Positions 6,158 to 12,554 of a DNA stretch of 13,712 nt are shown here, in pieces. Position numbers and translations under genes: made by a program. Numbering within the stretch: position 1 is the first letter of the stretch; the number at the start of each line of letters is the position of its first letter. The DNA is from JBDUDK01 sp040002995 (GTDB taxonomy: Bacteria; Actinomycetota; Acidimicrobiia; Acidimicrobiales; Ilumatobacteraceae). The notes under the pieces are model-generated. The model was given only the letters and a program-made list of their open reading frames with translations, did no database searches and had not been told where the DNA came from. The stretch is from NCBI GenBank assembly GCA_040002995.1, contig JBDUDK010000093.1:1-13712 (forward strand). Direction: 5' to 3'.

Positions 6158-7717
6158 ATGAGCCGCCGCGACGACGATCCCGGTCTGCCCATCCCGTTCG
6201 GTCCTTGCTCGAACGGCGAGTACGACCCGCTGCCCCTTTCGCCCGGTCTTCGTGAGGTCATCCGTCGTGCGAATTTGGCGTGCGACGAGAACGCCCGCCG
6301 GCTCGGCATGTCGCGACGTGACTTCTTGCGCACCGCGTCGGCGGCGGCAACCACGCTGTTGACGCTGGCCGCTTGCTCTCGCGACGCACGACGGTCGGCG
6401 CCGCCCTCGAGCTCAATCGCGGAGTCGACGACGGCGTCAACGGTGCCGTCCACGACCACCACCGCCCCCTACGGCACCGGCGGCACCTACGCGCTGCCGC
6501 CGAGCACCGCGGTCGACATCACGGAGGCGGAAGCCGTGCTCGGCGGCGAAGAGTTCGTCTTCGACGTGCAGGGTCACGTCCTCGAATACGACTTACTTAA
6601 CCCGTCGTCGGGTACCCGCAGCGATGGCCTCGGACACGACTTCTGGAATCGGTTCCCGCAGCAGGCGTGCGGCGAGGCCGACGCCCGCGCCTGCTACTCG
6701 ATCGAGCGATTCCTGGAGGCCATGTTTCTGCAGAGCGACAACGACATGGTGGTCGTGTCGGCGCTGCCTCTCGAGCCCGAGCACAGTCCCGCATCGGACG
6801 CGGTGCTCGACCTCACCCGTCGCATCGCCGAGCAACTCTGCCCCGATCCCCGCGTGCTCATGCACGCGCAGGCGCTACCGAACGTCGGCCCGCTCCCGGC
6901 GAACCTCGAAGCCATGGAGGACGCGGTCGGCCGTTACCCGATCGCGGCGTGGAAGGCGTTCACCGACTATCCACAGCGATGGGGCCGTCCGGGCGCGTGG
7001 CGCTTCGACGACGCCGACCCCGCGTTGCCTGCGGTCGGACAGGCGTTCATCAGCAAGGCCCTCGAGCTCGGCAAGCCGATCATCTGCGTGCACAAGGGTC
7101 TGTCGGGCGGCGGGCCGTACGCCGACCCCTCCGATCTCGGACCAGCAGCGAACGCGAATCCGGAGGCGACGTTCGTGGCGTACCACTCTGGATACGAGGT
7201 GGGCGGCGGGGAGGGTGAATACCGGGCGACGGGGAGGCCGGCCGGGGTCGACCGGCTCGTCCGCACCGTGCTCGACGCCAACTTGGGGACCAAGAGCAAC
7301 GTCTACGCCGAACTCGGATCGACATGGTGGTCGCTCATGGGCCACCCCGACCAAGCCGCTCACGTGCTCGGAAAGCTGCTCTTGCATCTCGGCGACGACA
7401 ACGTGCTGTGGGGCACCGACTCGATTTTCTACGGCGCGCCGCAGGCACAGCTCCAAGCGTTCCGTTCGTTCGAGATCACACCCGAATACCAGGAGAGGTT
7501 CGGCTACCCGGCACTGACGCCCGAACGCAAGGCCAAGATTCTGGGGCTCAACGCGGCCCGCGTGTACGGGGTCAAGCCGGTCACAACGCCGTGCGGCTTC
7601 ACCCGCGACGACCTCGTCGCCGCCCGCAAGACGCTCAACGTGTCGTTCGAGACATTCGGGCCCCAGACGGTGTGGCAACGCCACGTGTTCGTCGACGCCC
7701 ACCACGGCATGCCGTGA
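6158..7717 (+). CDS. Tat-exported lipoprotein amidohydrolase (Amidohydro_2-like)
   Basis: A 519-residue metal-dependent hydrolase of the amidohydrolase-2 type. Residues 1-50 form an unusually long N-region before the Tat motif SRRDFLRTASAAATTLLTLA (52-71); the lipobox LAAC puts the lipidated Cys at 73, so the protein should be anchored on the outer face of the membrane. A Ser/Thr/Pro-rich linker (79-103) follows. The catalytic domain shows FVFDVQGHVLEYD (133-145), WKAFTDY (265-271), ICVHKGLSGGG (309-319), VAYHSGYE (340-347) and NVLWGTDSIFYG (415-426), giving candidate ligands H140, H312, H343 and D421. The usual first His of the HxH pair is Gln138. ATG 6158 has a GGTGGG-type site upstream; ATG 6308 would start exactly at the Tat motif but has no such site. 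The substrate is unknown. It is divergent from pirin. Confidence 0.9.
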   Translation: MSRRDDDPGLPIPFGPCSNGEYDPLPLSPGLREVIRRANLACDENARRLGMSRRDFLRTASAAATTLLTLAACSRDARRSAPPSSSIAESTTASTVPSTTTTAPYGTGGTYALPPSTAVDITEAEAVLGGEEFVFDVQGHVLEYDLLNPSSGTRSDGLGHDFWNRFPQQACGEADARACYSIERFLEAMFLQSDNDMVVVSALPLEPEHSPASDAVLDLTRRIAEQLCPDPRVLMHAQALPNVGPLPANLEAMEDAVGRYPIAAWKAFTDYPQRWGRPGAWRFDDADPALPAVGQAFISKALELGKPIICVHKGLSGGGPYADPSDLGPAANANPEATFVAYHSGYEVGGGEGEYRATGRPAGVDRLVRTVLDANLGTKSNVYAELGSTWWSLMGHPDQAAHVLGKLLLHLGDDNVLWGTDSIFYGAPQAQLQAFRSFEITPEYQERFGYPALTPERKAKILGLNAARVYGVKPVTTPCGFTRDDLVAARKTLNVSFETFGPQTVWQRHVFVDAHHGMP

Positions 7718-7733
7718 GGTGACGCGCCGTTTC

Positions 7734-7751
7734 GGGCCGGCCGGCCGGGCC
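7734..7751. terminator. GC-only palindrome in the convergent gap, possible bidirectional terminator
   Basis: The 39-bp gap between the amidohydrolase and EstB-like stop codons contains a perfect 12-bp palindrome GGCCGGCCGGCC (7735-7746) flanked by further G and C runs. It could fold into a strong hairpin on either strand's transcript. No U tract follows on either side, so an intrinsic terminator is only tentative. Confidence 0.3.
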
Positions 7752-7756
7752 AGCCG

Positions 7757-8989
7757 CTAGTCGACCAGCGCTTGGTGGACGAGCTGCTTGAGCTCCGAGC
7801 GGATTGGGTGGGTGCTCGACGGCAGCAATTGCGTGAGAAAGACGCAGGTGATCTCCTCAACAGGGTCGATCCAGAACGTCGTGCTGGCCGCCCCGCCCCA
7901 TCCGAAGTCGCCAATGGAACCGGGGACCTTCGCCTTCACCGGATCGACCGTGACCGAGAATCCGAGGCCGAAACCCACCCCGTCGAACGTTGACTCGCTG
8001 AACAGCGGACGGCCGTACTCGCTCAGATCGGCGTCGCCCGGTAGATGGTTCGTGGTCATGTACTCGACCGTGCGCGTCCCCAGAAGGCGGACACCGTCGA
8101 GCTCGCCCTCGCGCAGCAGCATCTGCGTGAAGCGGTGATAGTCGGCAAGCGTCGAGACCAAACCTCCGCCACCGCCGAGGAACGCAGGTTTCTGCAGTGC
8201 GCCTCTCCCCATCGCGTCGAGCGGCGTGGCTTTACGCGTCTTGGGCACCGCGGTATAGAGGCGGGCCAGGCGGTGATGGTCGTCGGCGGGCGCGAAGAAA
8301 CCCGTGTCGGTCATCTCGAGCGGCTCGAAGATGCGCTCGCGCAGGAATTGGTCGAGGGGCCGGCCTGAGACGACCTCGACGACGCGGCCGAGCACGTCGG
8401 TCGACATCGAGTAGTTCCATTCCCGTCCCGGTTGGAAGAGGAGGGGCAGGTCGGCGAGTTTGTCGCACACGCCTTCGAGGTCGCTGTCGACGGGCGTCGC
8501 CCACTCGAAGCCGGCGCGCCGATAGAGATCGTCGACCGGGTGTGCGTACATGAACCCGTACGTGAGGCCCGACGTGTGCGTCATGAGATGCCACAGCTCG
8601 AGCTCCTCGGTGCGGCCCTCGAGGATGGGGCTCGTGGCGGAACCGCCCCGCCAGACTTTCGTCTCCTTGAAGCTGGGGATGAAACGGCGCACAGGAGTGT
8701 GCAGCTCGAACGCGCCCTCCTCCCACAGCATCATCGCGGCGACGGTGGTGATCGGCTTCGTCATCGAATAGATGCGAAAGATCGTGTTGAGCTCGATCGG
8801 CGTGCCCGCCTCGATGTCGCGCTGCCCGTAGGTGTCGAGGTGGGCGATCTGGCCGCCGCGCGAAAGAACGACCGACCATCCCGGCAGGCGGCCGTCGTCG
8901 ACGTAGCCGCGTAGGTGGTTCGTCAGACGCTCGAGCCGCTCGGGGGCGAACCCAACGTCGGACGCATCGACCTCGATCTTCAGGCTCAT
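7757..8989 (-). CDS. EstB-like serine hydrolase (beta-lactamase class C family)
   Basis: A 410-residue serine beta-lactamase-family hydrolase, probably an esterase or amidase acting on small esters or peptides. The nucleophile motif SMTK gives S75 and K78 in FRIYSMTKPITTV. WNYSMSTDVLGRVVEVVSG (191-209) supplies the second-motif Tyr193; the usual Asn two residues on is Met195. The third motif is WGG (364-366) in DFGWGGAASTTFWIDP, the form found in EstB-type esterases rather than the KTG of true beta-lactamases. No signal peptide is visible, which also argues for a cytoplasmic esterase. The start is ATG 8989, with a GGAGAGGG ribosome site just upstream; the open frame to 9226 only mirrors the neighbouring gene. 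It lies 32 bp downstream of the MmcQ/YjbR gene on the same strand, probably cotranscribed. Confidence 0.93.
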   Translation of the reverse strand: MSLKIEVDASDVGFAPERLERLTNHLRGYVDDGRLPGWSVVLSRGGQIAHLDTYGQRDIEAGTPIELNTIFRIYSMTKPITTVAAMMLWEEGAFELHTPVRRFIPSFKETKVWRGGSATSPILEGRTEELELWHLMTHTSGLTYGFMYAHPVDDLYRRAGFEWATPVDSDLEGVCDKLADLPLLFQPGREWNYSMSTDVLGRVVEVVSGRPLDQFLRERIFEPLEMTDTGFFAPADDHHRLARLYTAVPKTRKATPLDAMGRGALQKPAFLGGGGGLVSTLADYHRFTQMLLREGELDGVRLLGTRTVEYMTTNHLPGDADLSEYGRPLFSESTFDGVGFGLGFSVTVDPVKAKVPGSIGDFGWGGAASTTFWIDPVEEITCVFLTQLLPSSTHPIRSELKQLVHQALVD

Positions 8990-8990
8990 G

Positions 8991-8998
8991 CCCTCTCC
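8991..8998 (-). promoter_or_regulatory. Shine-Dalgarno site for the EstB-like gene
   Basis: The minus strand reads GGAGAGGGCATG. GGAG ends 5 nt before the ATG at 8989, decisive evidence for that start over upstream in-frame codons reaching to 9226. Confidence 0.75.
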
Positions 8999-9021
8999 AT
9001 CTCGCGCTTGGTGGCCCAGGC

Positions 9022-9492
9022 CTAGTCCGCTTGGTCGAACTCGTCGAGCACACGTCGCGGCGCGCGGATCCGCCACGATTCGGTGAGGAGTTCGGAGAGC
9101 TCGTCGACAATGACCGCGCCGAACCGCACCAGTACTGTCGGATGGCCGTGATAGTGCGGCGTCGTGAAGAACTTGTCGGGCTCCGACGCGATGAGGGCTT
9201 CCTTCTCGGCGAGATCGCCGGTCCACACCACCAGGACGTCGCCCTCTTCTCGAATGCGCGCGAAGAGCCTGTCGCTGACCCGAAAGCCCGGCGTCCCATA
9301 CGAGAGCTTCTCGGTGGTGGCAGGGAGTGAGAGAGCAATCCGCCGGACGTCGTCGGCCGTGACGCCGACCACGCTCGCCGTCTTCGGTGGCGCCATCGAC
9401 AGAGTCAAGTCGCCGACCTTGAGAACGATCTCCGGCTCACCGGCGACGTTTGTGATCCCGGTCGGCTGCGTGGACTTGCGCGTGATCGCCAC
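9022..9492 (-). CDS. MmcQ/YjbR family protein
   Basis: A 156-residue protein whose last ~115 residues match the MmcQ/YjbR family (small CyaY-like fold, sometimes called DNA-binding, function unsettled). Conserved stretches are TADDVRRIALSLPATTEKLSY (45-65), YGTPGFRVSDRLFARI (65-80), FFTTPHYHGHPTVLVRFGAV (108-127) and a C-terminal LLTESWRIRAPRRVLDEF. Family members usually begin close to the ADDVRR segment, so the first ~32 residues are extra. GTG 9492 is taken because the extra codons keep strongly GC-rich third positions, and because a TACGGT -10-like motif sits 7 nt before it (leaderless pattern). The in-frame ATG 9396 (MAPPKTASV, 124 residues) is the conservative alternative, but it lacks a ribosome site. 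It probably shares a transcript with the downstream EstB-like gene. Confidence 0.85.
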   Translation of the reverse strand: MAITRKSTQPTGITNVAGEPEIVLKVGDLTLSMAPPKTASVVGVTADDVRRIALSLPATTEKLSYGTPGFRVSDRLFARIREEGDVLVVWTGDLAEKEALIASEPDKFFTTPHYHGHPTVLVRFGAVIVDELSELLTESWRIRAPRRVLDEFDQAD

Positions 9493-9654
9493 GAAGAGAA
9501 CCGTATCCGCCGCCCCCCGTCGCCGTGTCCCGTCCCGATGTCCCCTCAGCGGGTAAATCGGTACCGAATTCGCGTCCTTTTCACCCTCTGAGGACGAATA
9601 GTGACGGAGCGGGGGGCTGGCGGCCGAGGGTTGTGGGCCGCGGGCCGAGCGGGG

Positions 9655-10386
9655 TCAGCCGGCGTAGTTGCGGAGGACCCGGAGGGCGGCCATGCCGTGG
9701 GGGCCGCGGGCGACGAGTCCTGACTCGTCGGGCGCGAGCCGGCGGGCTCCCACCCGGCAGAACGCGCCCGCCGCGCCGGTGATCGTGGAGTCGGCATCGG
9801 CGGGGCCGTAACGCCAGAGCGACCCGTCCGGGGCGGTGAGCTCGCAGAAGACCGCGTGCGGCTCTTGTCCGACGAAGTTGAACGCATAGAGAAGCGAGCC
9901 GTGCCCGAGCCACGCGATGTGGCGCAGACGGTCGGTGTCAGGGAACGGGAGGCCAAGCGGCCGCGTGATATCGAGCCCGTGGGCCCAGTGCTCGGCCAGA
10001 CGCGTGGTCGCGAGCGTCTTGGGCTTGAGCGGAGTCGCTGCCCATTGGAAGCGCTGCTCGGCATCGGCTCCCATCAGGGCGGCGACGGCCTCGCGGCGCG
10101 CCACGCGCCACCGCTCAAAGGTCGCTCCCGGTGTCGTGCGCTCCGCACTCACCATCTGGTCGATGGCGTCGTCGAGGTTCTCGGCCTGGTCGCGCCAGTT
10201 ACTGATGCCCACGCGGCCCGCCACGCTGTTCACGACCGCCTCCTCGGTTTGCGCGAGGTGCAGGACGACATCGGCGACCGTCCATCCGAGCGCGCCCGAC
10301 GGCGCGCTCCAGGCCTCGTCATCGAGCGAGTCGAGAATGGCCTCGAGGCGATCTTGCTCGGCCACGAGATCAGCGAAGATGTCCAT
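9655..10386 (-). CDS. DinB/maleylpyruvate-isomerase-like (MDMPI, TIGR03084-type) protein
   Basis: A 243-residue protein of the DinB-fold, mycothiol-dependent maleylpyruvate isomerase family found mainly in actinobacteria. The N-terminal four-helix metal-binding domain has GWTVADVVLHLAQTEEA (34-50) with His43, and LAEHWAHGLDITRP (130-143) with Glu132 and His136. This H...E-x3-H arrangement corresponds to the zinc ligands described for C. glutamicum maleylpyruvate isomerase. The C-terminal ~80 residues (FCELTAPDGSLWRYGP onward) form the small sterol-carrier-like domain common in this group. The gene is divergent from the GNAT gene across 80 bp. A 160-bp gap separates it from MmcQ/YjbR; that gap holds GC-rich sequence and a short hairpin CCTCTGAGG but no gene. 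Its natural thiol substrate is unknown; isomerase activity on maleylpyruvate is not implied. Confidence 0.9.
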   Translation of the reverse strand: MDIFADLVAEQDRLEAILDSLDDEAWSAPSGALGWTVADVVLHLAQTEEAVVNSVAGRVGISNWRDQAENLDDAIDQMVSAERTTPGATFERWRVARREAVAALMGADAEQRFQWAATPLKPKTLATTRLAEHWAHGLDITRPLGLPFPDTDRLRHIAWLGHGSLLYAFNFVGQEPHAVFCELTAPDGSLWRYGPADADSTITGAAGAFCRVGARRLAPDESGLVARGPHGMAALRVLRNYAG

Positions 10387-10388
10387 GA

Positions 10389-10405
10389 GAGCAGACAGCT
10401 TGCTC
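10389..10405. promoter_or_regulatory. Short inverted repeat in the divergent DinB/GNAT control region
   Basis: GAGCA-N7-TGCTC lies 3 nt upstream of the DinB-like ATG (10386), inside the 80-bp divergent gap. Five-bp arms in GC-rich DNA may be chance, but the position would suit an operator for the minus-strand gene. No clear -10/-35 pair was recognised for either gene. Confidence 0.2.
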
Positions 10406-10466
10406 AGCGCGCCGCCTTGCGGGCAACTCGTTGGTGCGCGGCTCGGAAACGGAGTGGACTGGGTCG

Positions 10467-11786
10467 ATGGCGACGCTTCTCGAGGAGTTGGGCGACGGGC
10501 TCGTGTTGCGCGTGGCGCGCCCCGGTGACGCGGAGCAGGTGGTCGCCCTAAATGGCGAGATGCACGCCGAACCCGGCACGACCGGGCCGGAGGAAGCGAT
10601 CATGGATTGGACCCGCGACCTGTTCGATCTGGCCCACCCCACGTTCCGCGTCGACGACACAACCGTCGTCGAGGACACCACCACCGGCCGCATCGTGTCG
10701 ACCGTCTTCACGATCCCGCAGTGGTGGTCGTATGCCGGGACTCCTCTGTTGGTCGGCCGTCCGGAACTCGTCGCAACCGATCCGGCCTATCGGCGGCGTG
10801 GACTCATCCGCGCACAGTTCGACGCGATCCATCGCCGCGGCGAAAGCGCGGGCGAGATGCTGCAATTCATCACCGGCATTCCGTGGTACTACCGCCAGTT
10901 CGGCTACGACTACGCGCTCGACTTAACGCCCCATCCCACCGTTCGCGCGGGCAGCACACCGATCGTGTCCGACCCTCGCTGGTCGGTGCGGCCGGCGACG
11001 TCCGACGACATCGCGTTTCTCGCGAAGGTCGACTCCGCCATCGCCGCACGCAGTTCTTTCCTCCGCTGCGTTCGCGACGAGGCCACGTGGCAACTCGAGA
11101 TGGCCCGCCGGCCCGGCGCGCTCCTTGGCTGCGGCGTCTTCGTCATCGAACAACTCGAGGCGGACAGCACGCCCCAGCCGATCGGCTACGCAGCGCATCA
11201 GAACCGCGCGTGGGGCAGCCAGCTCCCGTTGCGTGCGTTCGAGTTGCTGCCGGGGCAGTCCTGGCTCGGACCCACGAGCGCGGTAATCGCGCACGCGCAG
11301 CAAGCCGCGCGAGACCGGTCCCTCGCCGGAGTCACGCTGGCCTGGCCCGACGAGCATCCCGCGCTGCGTTGCGCATACACGCGCCTCGCGCCACCCTTTG
11401 GGGCGAACTACGCCCTCTACGTGCGAGTGCCCGATCTGCCGGCGTTCCTGCACGCGATCGCGCCGGTTCTCGATCGTCGCCTGGCGGCCTCACCCGCAAC
11501 GAACTACTCGGGTGACCTCCGCCTCGACTTCTACATCGAGGGCCTGACGATGAGCTTCAAGGACGGTCGCCTCGCGTCGGTCGCGCCGTGGCGGCCCGAC
11601 GATGATGACGACCACGGCGACGCGGGAATGCCCCGCGACGCTTTCGTTCACATGCTTCTCGGCAACCGAAGCGTCATCGAACTCGAAGGCACGGTGGCAG
11701 ACTGCTCGGTGAACACCGACGTCGGGGGCCTCCTGCTCGACGTCCTCTTCCCGCGCATGCCGCTTCACAGGTGGTGGCTCGGTTAA
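10467..11786 (+). CDS. Eis-like GNAT family N-acetyltransferase
   Basis: A 439-residue acetyltransferase, about the size of Eis (near 400 residues), with the same apparent layout: an N-terminal GNAT domain, a second degenerate GNAT region, and a C-terminal sterol-carrier-like part (LRLDFYIEGLTMSFKDGRL). The acetyl-CoA pyrophosphate loop is LVATDPAYRRRGLIRAQF (101-118), followed by the FITGIPWYYRQFGYDYAL segment (134-151), where Eis proteins carry IYGRFGYG with the proposed general-acid Tyr. Eis proteins act on amines such as aminoglycosides or protein lysines; here the substrate is unknown. ATG 10467 is used; the frame is open from a TTG at 10431, but that adds a family-unlike leader. The C-terminus ends RWWLG. 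The stop TAA shares TTAA with the convergent VOC gene. Confidence 0.9.
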   Translation: MATLLEELGDGLVLRVARPGDAEQVVALNGEMHAEPGTTGPEEAIMDWTRDLFDLAHPTFRVDDTTVVEDTTTGRIVSTVFTIPQWWSYAGTPLLVGRPELVATDPAYRRRGLIRAQFDAIHRRGESAGEMLQFITGIPWYYRQFGYDYALDLTPHPTVRAGSTPIVSDPRWSVRPATSDDIAFLAKVDSAIAARSSFLRCVRDEATWQLEMARRPGALLGCGVFVIEQLEADSTPQPIGYAAHQNRAWGSQLPLRAFELLPGQSWLGPTSAVIAHAQQAARDRSLAGVTLAWPDEHPALRCAYTRLAPPFGANYALYVRVPDLPAFLHAIAPVLDRRLAASPATNYSGDLRLDFYIEGLTMSFKDGRLASVAPWRPDDDDDHGDAGMPRDAFVHMLLGNRSVIELEGTVADCSVNTDVGGLLLDVLFPRMPLHRWWLG

Positions 11787-12154
11787 TCAGCCGTGTGACA
11801 TACCGCTTCGACGTTGTTGCCGTCGGGATCGCGCACGAACGCGCCGTAGTAGTTGGGGTGGTACTCCGGGAACACCCTCGGCTCGTGGAGCACCTCCGCG
11901 CCCGCCTCCGTCGCGGCGGTGAAGAACGCCCGAACCGCGGCGCGGTCTGCGGCCTCGAACGCGATGTGGATCTCACGGTTCGGCTCGCCGGTGGTCAAGG
12001 GACCGAGCCAGAACGTCGGCCGTCCCCTCACGCCGTAACCGATGACGGGGCCGAACTCCATCACCCGTGCACCGCCTAGGGATGCGAGCGCGGCGTCGTA
12101 GAACGCAGCACTGGCCGCAGTGTCAGCGCATTGAATCGAAACATGATCGAGCAT
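11783..12154 (-). CDS. VOC family protein (glyoxalase/dioxygenase superfamily), metal-binding type
   Basis: A 123-residue single-chain vicinal oxygen chelate protein. It has two beta-alpha-beta-beta-beta modules: MLDHVSIQCADTAASAAFYD (1-20) begins the first and NREIHIAFEAADRAAVRAFF (59-78) the second, ending FVRDPDGNNVEAVCH (106-120). The metal ligands His4, His63 and Glu116 are in the expected places, so a divalent-metal enzyme such as a lyase or dioxygenase is plausible; the substrate is unknown. ATG 12154 follows a G8 tract that can serve as ribosome site 4 nt upstream. The other VOC gene ends only 13 bp upstream, so the two are probably one operon. Its TAA stop overlaps the GNAT stop on the other strand. 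Confidence 0.92.
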   Translation of the reverse strand: MLDHVSIQCADTAASAAFYDAALASLGGARVMEFGPVIGYGVRGRPTFWLGPLTTGEPNREIHIAFEAADRAAVRAFFTAATEAGAEVLHEPRVFPEYHPNYYGAFVRDPDGNNVEAVCHTAD

Positions 12155-12158
12155 TGGA

Positions 12159-12166
12159 CCCCCCCC
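12159..12166 (-). promoter_or_regulatory. G8 tract acting as ribosome-binding site of the second VOC gene
   Basis: Eight consecutive G residues (minus strand) lie between the stop of the first VOC gene (12168) and the ATG of the second (12154), with TCCA between tract and ATG. It is the only purine-rich sequence available as a Shine-Dalgarno site. Its length could vary by slippage. Confidence 0.45.
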
Positions 12167-12167
12167 G

Positions 12168-12536
12168 TCAGTGGGCGAGCACGAGGCAGAACGGGTGACC
12201 GGCGGGGTCGAGGAACACGCGAAAGGCCACCGGCTCGGGTTGCCAGTTCGCTTTGCGCGCGCCGAGAGCCGTCACCTTCGACTCACCGCTGTCGAGGTCG
12301 TCGACATCGAAGTCGAGGTGGGCCTGCTGGGGATGATCGGCGCTGGGCCAGACCGGAGGCTCATGGTCGGGCGCCAGTTGAAAGGCGAGCGTGGCGCCAC
12401 CGTCGCTGCGGAGTTCTATCCAGTCGCCGCCGTCACGATCGACCTTCCAACCGGTGATGGCCCCATAAAAGGCGGCAAGAGCCTGCGGGTCGCGACAGTC
12501 GAACGCGAACACCGCCAGACGAGCAATACCAGTCAT
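12168..12536 (-). CDS. VOC family protein (Glyoxalase_6-like), metal site incomplete
   Basis: A 122-residue VOC-fold protein of the glyoxalase-like type common in actinobacteria. Recognisable parts are RLAVFAFDCRDPQALAAFYG (6-25), WIELRSDGGATLAFQLAPD (39-57), QQAHLDFDVDDLDSGESKV (70-88) and FLDPAGHPFCLVL (108-120). Only His73 of the metal triad is evident: the N-terminal position lacks His, and the usual C-terminal Glu is replaced in the PFCLVL strand. It may be a binding or resistance-type VOC protein rather than a metalloenzyme. ATG 12536 has no ribosome site but follows TATGGT by exactly 6 nt, a leaderless arrangement. It lies 18 bp after the glycosyltransferase pseudogene and 13 bp before the second VOC gene. 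Confidence 0.9.
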   Translation of the reverse strand: MTGIARLAVFAFDCRDPQALAAFYGAITGWKVDRDGGDWIELRSDGGATLAFQLAPDHEPPVWPSADHPQQAHLDFDVDDLDSGESKVTALGARKANWQPEPVAFRVFLDPAGHPFCLVLAH

Positions 12537-12542
12537 CGCCGA

Positions 12543-12548
12543 ACCATA
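12543..12548 (-). promoter_or_regulatory. Candidate leaderless -10 box of the VOC pair
   Basis: TATGGT on the minus strand is followed by 6 nt and the ATG at 12536, placing +1 at the start codon. The box lies just past the TGA of the broken glycosyltransferase, so the VOC genes could be expressed independently of it. No -35 motif was recognised. Confidence 0.4.
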
Positions 12549-12554
12549 TCGAGG

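Noticed and set aside
6624..7517. 297-codon Ser/Arg-rich plus-strand frame
   Set aside because: It is a shifted-frame shadow inside the amidohydrolase, whose own frame has a complete set of motifs.
8232..9338. 368-codon minus-strand frame and the 489-codon extension of the EstB-like gene
   Set aside because: Both only mirror the EstB and MmcQ genes in other frames; ATG 8989 has a strong ribosome site.
10431..10466. Upstream start for the GNAT gene
   Set aside because: The codon at 10431 is TTG and the added 12 residues do not look like the family; ATG 10467 fits better.
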